This document shows, in pieces, positions 1 to 6,296 of a stretch of 9,674 nt of DNA. Positions within the stretch are counted from its first letter, which is position 1, and every line of letters begins with the position of its first letter. The translations under genes and the position numbers were made by a program. Below the pieces are notes generated by a model. That model did not search any database. It had not been told where the DNA came from and was given only the letters and a program-made list of their open reading frames with translations. The DNA is from Clostridia bacterium (GTDB lineage Bacteria > Bacillota_A > Clostridia > Oscillospirales > CAG-272), in the NCBI GenBank assembly GCA_017408625.1, contig JAFQUG010000387.1, forward strand, positions 1 to 9,674. The letters run 5' to 3'.

Positions 1-338
1 AGTGGCGCAACGGCTTCGGTCTGCAGCGCCTCTCCGCAAACGGTGCACGAGCGACTCATGCTGCCAGCCGTGCCGATCTGCGGAGCGACGTCCAAAATCC
101 ATTCGCCGGGTACGTGCCCGGGGCGCGTGACTACAATGCTCTCCCGGTATCCGCAGGCGGTACAAGTGCGCACAGCCTCACCCTTTTGCGTGCAATCGGG
201 TGCGATGGTCAGCTCGTATTCTCCGAAGGTGTGGGCGCATTCCGCTTCGCTATCGCTTGCCTGTACCGCAACACAACACATCGCAAGCACACAAAGCAGG
301 ATTGCCGCCGTATAGATTCTCAATAAAGTCTGTTTCAT
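1..338 (-). CDS. Secreted Cys-repeat protein, N-terminal part (3' end outside window)
   Basis: The minus strand is open from ATG at 338-336 to the window edge, giving 112 visible residues. The start has GGAG seven bases upstream and a consensus promoter (375-403). Residues 1-27 look like a signal peptide: MKQTLLR, then a hydrophobic stretch, then VQA|SD as the likely cleavage site. No good lipobox is visible. The mature part holds two gap-free copies of a 28-residue unit with a 39-residue period, starting at His36 and His75. The shared pattern is H..GE(Y/W)....AP.....G...R(T/S)CT.CG. The CxxC pairs are C59/C62 and C98/C101; the extra Cys49 of unit 1 is Ile in unit 2. Repeats of this kind occur in exported Clostridia proteins of unknown function. 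The CxxC pairs could form disulfides or bind metal. What follows downstream, for example an enzyme or adhesion domain, cannot be seen, so no function is assigned. Confidence 0.75.
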   Translation of the reverse strand, partial: MKQTLLRIYTAAILLCVLAMCCVAVQASDSEAECAHTFGEYELTIAPDCTQKGEAVRTCTACGYRESIVVTRPGHVPGEWILDVAPQIGTAGSMSRSCTVCGEALQTEAVAP

Positions 339-374
339 GGTGATCTCCGATACTCATGTTTCTCAGTGTAACGT

Positions 375-403
375 ATTATAGCATACTTCATGCCGCAATG
401 CAA
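375..403 (-). promoter_or_regulatory. Sigma-A promoter of the Cys-repeat secreted protein
   Basis: Read on the minus strand, the -35 box TTGCAT (403-398) and the -10 box TATAAT (380-375) are separated by exactly 17 bp. A TG one base before the -10 box makes it an extended -10 promoter. It lies 36 bases upstream of the ATG at 338, leaving a short leader. This is a near-consensus housekeeping promoter. Confidence 0.8.
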
Positions 404-442
404 GACTTTTGCTCTCTTTGGCGAAAAAAGGCGCGCAACAAC

Positions 443-471
443 TTGTATTTTTGCCTTGGATGTGATACAAT
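443..471 (+). promoter_or_regulatory. Sigma-A promoter of the GTPase-NYN fusion gene
   Basis: The -35 box TTGTAT (443-448) and the -10 box TACAAT (466-471) have a 17-bp spacer, and a TG at 463-464 gives an extended -10. The leader to the ATG at 504 is only about 25 bases, and AAGGAG (491-496) fills part of it. There is no room for the leader peptide and attenuator hairpins typical of inducible tet(M)-class genes, which argues for constitutive expression. Confidence 0.75.
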
Positions 472-503
472 GGTAGAAATGATCTTACGAAAGGAGCACG
501 CCC

Positions 504-3086
504 ATGAAGAAAAAGCTGACCATTGGTATTCTTGCACACGTGGACGCAGGAAAGACCACACTTTCCGAGGCGATGCTCTATCTTTCCGGCAAGATCCGCA
601 CCTTAGGCCGCGTGGATCACAAGAACACCTATCTTGACACACACGCCATGGAGCGAGAGCGCGGCATTACCGTATTCTCCAAGCAGGCGCGCTTTTCGAC
701 CGAGGCCTGCGATTTCATTTTGCTGGACACCCCCGGGCACGTGGATTTTTCGGCCGAGGCAGAGCGCGTGCTTTCACTTCTGGACTACGCCATTTTGGTA
801 GTCAGCGGCACGGAGGGCGTGCAAAATCACACGCGCACGCTCTGGCAGCTGCTTGCTTATTACGGTGTTCCCACGTTGATCTTTGTCAACAAGACCGACG
901 TTGCCATCAAGCTCAAGCAGGAAATGGCGGACGAGCTTGCAAGCACACTGGACAGCCGTATTTGCGCATTCTACGAGGACGAGAACAAGACCTTGCTTGA
1001 TGAGCGGCTTGCACTTGTGCATGAGGATTTTCTGGACAGCTTTCTTAGCGGTGAGCCGATCGCGACCGAGGACATTGCCGCGCTGATTGCGGGACGCAGA
1101 CTGTTCCCTTGCCTGTTTGGCTCGGCTTTGCGCATGCAGGGCGTGGATTTTTTATTGGAAATACTGGACACCTATACCCTCGCTCCCGCATACAGAGAGG
1201 GCGGATTTGGTGCAAAGGTCTACAAGATCGCGCGCACGGGAAACGTGCGCCTGACCTATATCAAGCTGACAAGCGGCACGCTTTCGGCGCGCGACGAGAT
1301 CGTGTATCTCTCCGAAGACGGCAAAAAATATGCCGAAAAGGTCAGTCAGTTACGGCTGTATTCCGCAGACAAATTCGAGCAGGCAGACAGCGTCTCCGCG
1401 GGCGAGATCTGTGCTATACCGGGACTTTCGGCCACCTATATCGGTCAGGGGCTGGGGCTTGAGGCAGACACCTGCAAGCCACTGCTTGAGCCGGTGCTTT
1501 CCTATCGCATTGCCCTGCCGCCCGAGTGCGACCTTGCCTTGTATTTTCCCAAGCTCAAGGAGCTGGAGGAGGAAGAGCCTTCCCTGCACCTGTTCTGGAA
1601 CGAGGAGCTGAGGCAGATTGAGGCGCGACTGATGGGCGAGGTACAGATCGACCTGCTCAAGCGCTTGATCAAGGATCGCTTCTCGGTGGAATGCACGCTG
1701 GACGCGGGCAGAATTCTCTATAAAGAAAAGATCGCGGCAAAGGCGATTGGAGTGGGGCATTTTGAGCCCTTGCGCCATTATGCCGAGGTGCAGCTGCTGC
1801 TTGAGCCGCAGCCAAAGGGCACGGGATTGATTTTTGACAGCCGCGTTTCGGAAAACGTACTGGATCTCAATTGGCAGCGGTTGATCCTTTATAATCTCTA
1901 TGAAAAAACGCATCGCGGCACGTGCATCGGTGCTGCGCTGACCGATACCAAGATCACGCTTGTGGCGGGTAAGGCGCACTTAAAGCATACCGAGGGCGGC
2001 GACTTCCGCCAAGCGACGCTGCGCGCTGTGCGACACGGACTGATGAAGGCGGGGTGTACCCTGCTTGAGCCCTTTTATAAATTCCGATTGGAAGTGCCGA
2101 ACGGCATGACGGGTCGTGCCATGAGCGACCTGCAAACAAGATTTGCCGAGTTTGAGGTGGAGGCAAGCACGAAGGAGCTGACCACCATCACAGGGCGCGG
2201 ACCTGTTGCAACGCTGCACGACTATACGCGCGAGGTCATTGCCTACACGCGCGGCATGGGCAGACTGTTCTGCACCTCGGACGGCTACGAGCCCTGCCAT
2301 AACGCGGACGAGATCATTGAGGCTGCGGGATATGATCCCGAGGCAGACCTTGAAAATACACCGCACTCGGTGTTCTGCTCGCACGGTGCGGGCGTGGTGA
2401 TCCCCTGGCAGGAGGTGGATGCGCATAAGCATCTGGATGCAGGCATTTCGATCTCGCAAAGCACAGTGGCCATCATTCCCAAGGTCAAATCGCTTTCCAA
2501 AAAATACGAGCTGAGCGACGAGGATCTTGAACAGATTATGCTGCGCGAGTTTGGCCCCATCCGCAGAAAGAGATATACCGAACCCAAGATCACGATCGCA
2601 AACGGAAAAGCTCCGAGAAAGCCCAAGGCTCTCAAGATCCCCAAAAATCTTTTGATCGTGGACGGATATAACGTGATCTATGCCACTGACCCGCTCAAGG
2701 AGGTAGCCGATTACAGCTTGGAAAAGGCACGTGAGGAGCTGATGGATATCATGAGCAACTATCATGCGTTTACCAAAACAGACGTGCTGCTGGTATTTGA
2801 CGCATATCTGGTCAAGGACGGTGCAGGCTCACAGATCACGCACGACGGATATCGCGTGGCGTACACAAAACAGGATCAGACGGCGGACGCGTATATCGAG
2901 CAGGTCATGCACGACCTGGGCCCCGATTACAGCATCCGCGTGGTCACGGGAGACAGATTGCTCCAGTTCTCTGCAGTCAGCTACGGCATCTCGCGTATGA
3001 CGGCCAAGGAATTCTGGGGCGAGGTCACACAGGTGGGCAACGAGATCAACGATTTCGTGCGCAAATTGGCAGCCAAATCAAACTAA
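504..3086 (+). CDS. Tet(M)/EF-G-like translation GTPase fused to a C-terminal YacP/Rae1-like NYN nuclease domain
   Basis: The 860-residue product is far longer than Tet(M) (about 640). The GTPase domain carries G1 AHVDAGKT (11-18), G2 ERGIT (52-56), G3 DTPGH (75-79), G4 NKTD (129-132) and G5 GSAL (206-209). EF-G-like domains II to V follow to about residue 640, with LLEPFYKF near 520 matching the domain IV/V region of Tet(M)-class proteins. A linker of about 50 basic and proline-containing residues (about 660-713) leads to an NYN/PIN-like domain (715-855). That domain shows LLIVDGYNVI (716-725), VFDA (764-767), TADAYIE (793-799) and VTGDR (814-818), so the acidic residues D720, D766, D795 and D817 are in place. 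In B. subtilis, YacP (Rae1) is a ribosome-bound endonuclease that cuts mRNA in the A site. The tetracycline-contact loop YSPVS of Tet(M) reads HLKHT here (492-496). The gene is probably a ribosome-acting housekeeping GTPase with an RNA-cleaving tail; resistance is unlikely. The start is fixed by AAGGAG seven bases upstream. Confidence 0.9.
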   Translation: MKKKLTIGILAHVDAGKTTLSEAMLYLSGKIRTLGRVDHKNTYLDTHAMERERGITVFSKQARFSTEACDFILLDTPGHVDFSAEAERVLSLLDYAILVVSGTEGVQNHTRTLWQLLAYYGVPTLIFVNKTDVAIKLKQEMADELASTLDSRICAFYEDENKTLLDERLALVHEDFLDSFLSGEPIATEDIAALIAGRRLFPCLFGSALRMQGVDFLLEILDTYTLAPAYREGGFGAKVYKIARTGNVRLTYIKLTSGTLSARDEIVYLSEDGKKYAEKVSQLRLYSADKFEQADSVSAGEICAIPGLSATYIGQGLGLEADTCKPLLEPVLSYRIALPPECDLALYFPKLKELEEEEPSLHLFWNEELRQIEARLMGEVQIDLLKRLIKDRFSVECTLDAGRILYKEKIAAKAIGVGHFEPLRHYAEVQLLLEPQPKGTGLIFDSRVSENVLDLNWQRLILYNLYEKTHRGTCIGAALTDTKITLVAGKAHLKHTEGGDFRQATLRAVRHGLMKAGCTLLEPFYKFRLEVPNGMTGRAMSDLQTRFAEFEVEASTKELTTITGRGPVATLHDYTREVIAYTRGMGRLFCTSDGYEPCHNADEIIEAAGYDPEADLENTPHSVFCSHGAGVVIPWQEVDAHKHLDAGISISQSTVAIIPKVKSLSKKYELSDEDLEQIMLREFGPIRRKRYTEPKITIANGKAPRKPKALKIPKNLLIVDGYNVIYATDPLKEVADYSLEKAREELMDIMSNYHAFTKTDVLLVFDAYLVKDGAGSQITHDGYRVAYTKQDQTADAYIEQVMHDLGPDYSIRVVTGDRLLQFSAVSYGISRMTAKEFWGEVTQVGNEINDFVRKLAAKSN

Positions 3087-3171
3087 ACCGAGAGCGCAGG
3101 AGAGATCTCGGCTTTCAAGATTGAACAAAAATGAATCAAGCTCCCAAGAGCTGATACCGAATTACCCAAAT
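3087..3171 (+). other. Short intergenic region with a weak hairpin
   Basis: Right after the fusion gene's stop, CCGAGA (3088-3093) can pair with TCTCGG (3106-3111) across a 12-base loop, followed by CTTT only. A second small stem, AGCTC/GAGCT, lies near 3140. Neither is followed by a proper U-run, so I do not call an intrinsic terminator. I see no convincing promoter for the next gene, so the three-gene cluster downstream may be partly fed by readthrough. Confidence 0.35.
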
Positions 3172-3176
3172 AAAGG
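3172..3176 (+). promoter_or_regulatory. Ribosome binding site that decides the acyltransferase start
   Basis: AAAGG (extendable to AAAGGA) sits directly against an ATG at 3177, too close to serve it. It is nine bases before the in-frame ATG at 3186, which is normal spacing. The start is therefore placed at 3186, three codons into the longest frame. Confidence 0.7.
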
Positions 3177-3185
3177 ATGCCTGAT

Positions 3186-4010
3186 ATGTATTACAAACAC
3201 AATCTGGATTACAAATACCCCGAGAGATGTGACGAGCACATGATCGAGGTCAAGGAGCTGCGGCACATTGACTTTACGCCCGATTACCCTTACCTGCAAA
3301 AGAGCTTTGGGTTTAAGTGCCTGCGCTCGATCTACTGGCTGGGGCTGCAGACGGTGGGATTTTTGCTGGTCAGGATCACGCATGGGCTGCGTATCTATGG
3401 GCGCGAAAATCTCAAGCGGTACAAGGATGCGCTTCAGGGCGGCGTGATCACGATCTCTAACCACGTATTTTATTTTGATCTGATCTGCATTCTTGCCGCC
3501 ATTCGTCCGCATCTTGTCTACTTCCCTGCCTGGAAAACCAATCTCAACGGCTCCAACCGCCTATGGATCCGCATGTCGGGCGGTATTCCCATCCCCAACG
3601 GAAATATCCGCTCCATGATCTCCTTCAAAAAAGCCATGGAGGAGGTGCTGGAGAGCGAGCGTTGGATGCATTTTTACCCCGAAGGCTCGATGTGGCTGTT
3701 CTACCCGGACATCCGTCCCTTCAAGCCCGCGGTTTTCAAGTATGCAGTCAAGTATGATCGCCCCATTCTTCCCATCACCATGTCCTTCCGCCCGCGCAAG
3801 GGGCTGACCAAGCTCTTTACCAAAAAACCGCAGGTGGATCTGCACGTGGGCGAGCCGCTGTTTGCAGACAAGTCACTCTCCCCTGCCGAAGCGGCAAGAG
3901 ATTTGCAGGCGCGCGCCTACCATATCATGCAGGAAATGAACGGCATCCATCCCGGTGACCCCAATTACCGCGTGGATCAAAACCCGGATAATTATCAGAA
4001 AACGATGTGA
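3186..4010 (+). CDS. PlsC-family 1-acyl-glycerol-3-phosphate acyltransferase
   Basis: The 274-residue protein belongs to the lysophospholipid acyltransferase (PlsC, LPLAT) family, whose members move an acyl chain onto lysophosphatidic acid or related lipids at the inner face of the membrane. The catalytic HX4D motif reads NHVFYFD (H93, D98), and the glycerol-phosphate-binding block reads FYPEGS (163-168). The GGIPIPN stretch (132-138) matches the third conserved block of the family. A hydrophobic segment near residues 50-65 (WLGLQTVGFLLVRI region) may anchor it. Its length fits the family. The C-terminus ends at or two bases before the next gene, so the two are translationally coupled. The acceptor may not be the standard lysophosphatidate, because the neighbours are a prenyl-reductase-like flavoprotein and a glycosidase; that part is inference. 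Confidence 0.88.
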   Translation: MYYKHNLDYKYPERCDEHMIEVKELRHIDFTPDYPYLQKSFGFKCLRSIYWLGLQTVGFLLVRITHGLRIYGRENLKRYKDALQGGVITISNHVFYFDLICILAAIRPHLVYFPAWKTNLNGSNRLWIRMSGGIPIPNGNIRSMISFKKAMEEVLESERWMHFYPEGSMWLFYPDIRPFKPAVFKYAVKYDRPILPITMSFRPRKGLTKLFTKKPQVDLHVGEPLFADKSLSPAEAARDLQARAYHIMQEMNGIHPGDPNYRVDQNPDNYQKTM

Positions 4011-4012
4011 AT

Positions 4013-5089
4013 ATGAAAGAAATCCTTTACGACGTGGCCATCATCGGCGCGGGCCCTGCGGGCTCAACCTTTGCCTGCGAGCTTGCCGCGCGCAGGTCGA
4101 ATGCGCACATTTTGCTGATCGACGGCCAGAACGAATCAAATGCCAAGCCCTGCGGCGGGCTTCTCTCCCCCGATGCACAAAAGGTGCTGGCGGAATTTGA
4201 GCTGACGCTGCCAAACGCGGTGCTTGCCGATCCGCAGATCTTTTCGGTGCACACCATTGATCTGACCGCGAACGTCACGCGACTGTATCAGCGACACTAT
4301 CTCAACATGGACCGCCTTGCCTTTGACCGCTGGCTGCTCTCGCGCTTACCCGAGCACGTGCATGTGCTAAACGGCAGATGCACGGCCATCCAAAGAAACG
4401 ACGCTTTTGAGCTGACCGTGCAAACAACACACGGCACGCAGCGCGTCAGTGCCCGCGCCCTGGTAGGTGCAGATGGAGCATCCTCGATCGTGCGGCGCAT
4501 GTTCTTTACAAGGCAGCCCTACAAATACGTATCCATTCAACAATGGTTTGCGGGCAGCGACCCGAGCATTCCCGCCTACGCATGCATTTTTGACAAACAA
4601 ACCAGCGACTCCTGCTCCTGGCTGATCCGCAAGGACGATTGCACCATTTTCGGCGGTGCGTTTGCAAAATCGGGCAGCCGCGAGGCATTCGAGGCGCAAA
4701 AGGCGCGCCTTGAGCAGCATTTGGGCATCTCTTTTGGACACCCGCTCAAAACCGAGGCCTGCCAGGTCTGCTCGCCACGGCGCATGCGTGACTTTATCAC
4801 AGGCAAGGATAGCGTATACCTTGTGGGCGAGGCGGCGGGGCTGATCAGCGCAAGCTCGTTTGAGGGCATCAGCTCGGCTATGCTTTCAGGACGCATGCTG
4901 GCAAAGGCCTTTGAAAAAGAGAGTGCGCAAGGCATTACCAAGGCATACCGGCGCGCAAGCAAGCGTTTGCGCTTCAAGCTTTATACCAAAACGGTCAAGA
5001 GAAAAATTCTGTGCTCCCCTGCGCTGCGCTATCTGATTATGAAAAGCGGCGTGCAGAGCGTCAAAATCTACAGGAGGGATCGGTCATGA
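4013..5089 (+). CDS. Geranylgeranyl-reductase-like FAD-dependent oxidoreductase
   Basis: This is a 358-residue flavoprotein of the geranylgeranyl reductase / FixC-like group. The N-terminal Rossmann FAD motif is GAGPAGS (12-18) with an acidic end of strand 2 (LLIDG, 34-38). The family signature KPCGGLLSP lies at 45-53, GADGASS at 152-158, and the second FAD motif VGEAAGLISASSFEGI at 271-286. Relatives reduce double bonds of isoprenoid chains (lipids, quinones, polyprenols), and others act on different hydrophobic substrates. The substrate cannot be read from sequence. The start is ambiguous: GTG at 4007 would overlap the upstream stop as GTGA, while ATG at 4013 follows it by two bases. I prefer ATG; neither has a clear Shine-Dalgarno, so translation probably depends on coupling. 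The C-terminal tail (about 310-358) is strongly basic. The stop overlaps the next ATG as ATGA. Confidence 0.82.
   Translation: MKEILYDVAIIGAGPAGSTFACELAARRSNAHILLIDGQNESNAKPCGGLLSPDAQKVLAEFELTLPNAVLADPQIFSVHTIDLTANVTRLYQRHYLNMDRLAFDRWLLSRLPEHVHVLNGRCTAIQRNDAFELTVQTTHGTQRVSARALVGADGASSIVRRMFFTRQPYKYVSIQQWFAGSDPSIPAYACIFDKQTSDSCSWLIRKDDCTIFGGAFAKSGSREAFEAQKARLEQHLGISFGHPLKTEACQVCSPRRMRDFITGKDSVYLVGEAAGLISASSFEGISSAMLSGRMLAKAFEKESAQGITKAYRRASKRLRFKLYTKTVKRKILCSPALRYLIMKSGVQSVKIYRRDRS
5072..5077 (+). promoter_or_regulatory. Strong ribosome binding site for the GH43 gene
   Basis: A perfect AGGAGG lies eight bases before ATG 5086, inside the 3' end of the flavoprotein gene. It decides the GH43 start over the upstream alternative at 5011 in the same frame, which lies deep inside the flavoprotein gene and would add residues unlike any glycosidase. 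Confidence 0.85.
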
Positions 5090-6039
5090 TCATTGAGACA
5101 AACGTTACCAAGCTGCGCGACCCCTATATTGTGGTTGCGGACGGCATCTATTACGCATACGGCACGGGCTGGCAATGCTACGTCAACAAAAGCGGAACGC
5201 TTGACGGCGAATGGGTCAAGTCCTCCGTCTCTCCCACCGTGGTCGTACCGGAGGATTTCGAGAAGCAGAACTGGGCCCCCGAGGTACACGCGGTAGATGA
5301 AAAATACTACATGTTCACCACCTATTTTTCCTCCAAAACGCAGCACCGCGGCTGCAGCGTATTTTGCTCCGAGCACCCCGAAGGACCCTTCGTGCAGATC
5401 TCGGACGGGCACTTCACGCCAAATGATTGGGACTGCATTGACGCAACGCTGTACATCGACGAGGACGGTCAGCCCTGGAGCATTTTCGTGCATGAATGGA
5501 CCTGCCGCCCCGACCACGTGGGTCTGATGTCGGTAGCCAAAATGTCGGACGATCTGACGCACCTTGTCAGCGAGCCCGTGGATCTGTTCCGCGCGGACGA
5601 CGCACCCTGGGCAGCTGCAGGCGTGACCGACGGCTGCTTTCTTTGGCGCACCAAGGGTGGCAAGCTGCTTATGATCTGGTCGAATTTTGCCAAGGACGGC
5701 TACTGCGTGGGAATTGCCGAGAGCGAGAACGGCAGACCCGACGGCCGCTGGATTCAGCGCGACAAGCGTCTTTACGGCAAGACCGATGCAGGCTACCCCT
5801 ACGACGGAGGCCACGGCATGATCTTTGCCGACACAGACGGTTATAGGTCGGATATACGCCAAAGTCCTCAATATACCCGTGTCTCCATTGGCCCTCACCC
5901 TGCCAGGAGGAGTCACACATATGCAATACAAAGCGTTTTTGATGCCATTCTCCGCCTTCTCTGCCAATGCCCGTCACGTAGCCCGAGGAAAGTCTGTCCA
6001 GCACAATGCTCTCACTACCCGTATTGTGCACGGAGGTAA
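5086..6039 (+). CDS. GH43-type glycosidase, 3' end lost at about 5840 and replaced by antisense GH36 sequence
   Basis: The first 252 residues form a five-bladed beta-propeller glycosidase of family 43, whose members usually release arabinose or xylose from plant polysaccharides. Visible landmarks are RDPYI with the candidate catalytic base D12, WAPEVH (63-68), CIDATLYID with D119 as the likely pKa-tuning Asp, VTDGCF (180-185) where many members have a Glu-Gly general-acid motif, LLMIWS (194-199), and DGGHGMIF (240-247). No signal peptide is visible, so it would act in the cytoplasm on imported oligosaccharides. Family resemblance stops after DTDG (249-252, ending at 5841). The remaining 65 residues to the stop at 6039 are the opposite strand of a GH36 gene and look like noise. 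The expected last blade is missing, so the product is probably inactive or unstable. It overlaps the flavoprotein stop by ATGA. Confidence 0.78.
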   Translation: MIIETNVTKLRDPYIVVADGIYYAYGTGWQCYVNKSGTLDGEWVKSSVSPTVVVPEDFEKQNWAPEVHAVDEKYYMFTTYFSSKTQHRGCSVFCSEHPEGPFVQISDGHFTPNDWDCIDATLYIDEDGQPWSIFVHEWTCRPDHVGLMSVAKMSDDLTHLVSEPVDLFRADDAPWAAAGVTDGCFLWRTKGGKLLMIWSNFAKDGYCVGIAESENGRPDGRWIQRDKRLYGKTDAGYPYDGGHGMIFADTDGYRSDIRQSPQYTRVSIGPHPARRSHTYAIQSVFDAILRLLCQCPSRSPRKVCPAQCSHYPYCARR

Positions 6040-6235
6040 TGCATTCGTAGGTGCTGTCGTCAAAAGGCTTGCAGTCCACCTTCACTTCTGCGTCGTATCC
6101 CGTAAGGCGGTATGTATAGGTATTTTCTTCGATTTTGATCGGTTCGGAGGTCATGGCCTCGGTCTGTCGGCTGTGATAATCGTCGTTGTGCGCCGCATTG
6201 ACGCTCAGATAATAAAGAGGGTGGTTGCAAAGCAT
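5669..6235 (-). pseudogene. Alpha-galactosidase-like (GH36) gene, N-terminal fragment only
   Basis: From ATG 6235, 132 residues (to 5840) resemble the N-terminal beta-sandwich of GH36 alpha-galactosidases: LDRLSSGYVTGIG (79-91), then HMCDSSWQGEGQWRH (105-119) and IEDFGVYPTYN (122-132). Full-length enzymes have about 700 residues; the TIM barrel with the catalytic Asp pair is absent. From 5840 down to the stop at 5669, the frame merely reads the opposite strand of the GH43 gene, so these 56 residues are not native. The gene keeps its own promoter (6265-6293) and AAGGAG (6243-6248) seven bases before the start, so it is likely transcribed. An intact relative would hydrolyse alpha-galactosides such as raffinose-type sugars. 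It lies directly after the prophage block and is probably a host gene caught in a rearrangement. Confidence 0.68.
5838..5842. other. Rearrangement junction between GH43 and GH36 genes
   Basis: GH43 similarity on the plus strand ends with the Gly codon at 5839-5841. GH36 similarity on the minus strand ends with the Asn codon at 5842-5840. The two truncated genes therefore abut within a few bases, tail to tail, with no spacer and no insertion sequence. The cause may be inversion, deletion or a mis-joined assembly. Confidence 0.65.
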
Positions 6236-6242
6236 GATCGTA

Positions 6243-6248
6243 CTCCTT
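6243..6248 (-). promoter_or_regulatory. Ribosome binding site of the GH36 fragment
   Basis: AAGGAG on the minus strand lies seven bases before the ATG at 6235. Together with the promoter just upstream it fixes the gene start and shows that the 5' end is intact. Confidence 0.8.
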
Positions 6249-6264
6249 CCACAGTAGTACCATA

Positions 6265-6293
6265 ATCATACCCTACAACCACCCCTTTGTCAA
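6265..6293 (-). promoter_or_regulatory. Consensus sigma-A promoter of the GH36 fragment
   Basis: On the minus strand, a perfect -35 box TTGACA (6293-6288) and a -10 box TATGAT (6270-6265) are separated by 17 bp. The -35 box begins only a few bases after the stop codon of the xhlA-like gene (6299-6297). It reads into the GH36 start at 6235. A 9-bp inverted repeat, GGGTGGTTG (6219-6227) and CAACCACCC (6276-6284), brackets the -10 box and start codon and could be a pair of regulator half sites. Confidence 0.8.
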
Positions 6294-6296
6294 GAC

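Noticed and set aside
43..326. Plus-strand open frames at the left edge
   Set aside because: They lie antisense to the signal-peptide protein, which has a promoter, a Shine-Dalgarno site and repeats. The plus frames have none of these.
1231..1253. GCGCACG/CGTGCGC 7-bp stem inside the GTPase gene
   Set aside because: It is short, lies in conserved coding sequence and is of a kind expected by chance in GC-rich DNA.
1350..2765. Long minus-strand frames (209 and 261 residues) opposite the fusion gene
   Set aside because: They are shadows of a well-supported GTPase-NYN gene, have no ribosome binding site and no recognisable motif.
3088..3114. Hairpin after the fusion gene as an intrinsic terminator
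   Set aside because: The stem is only 6 bp with a 12-base loop and is followed by CTTTC, not a U-run.
5068..5967. 299-residue minus-strand frame opposite the GH43 gene
   Set aside because: The opposite strand carries clear GH43 motifs and a perfect AGGAGG. This frame spans the rearrangement junction and has no family features.
5825..6265. 146-residue plus-strand frame over the GH36 fragment
   Set aside because: It is antisense to the GH36 fragment, which has its own promoter, ribosome binding site and family motifs.
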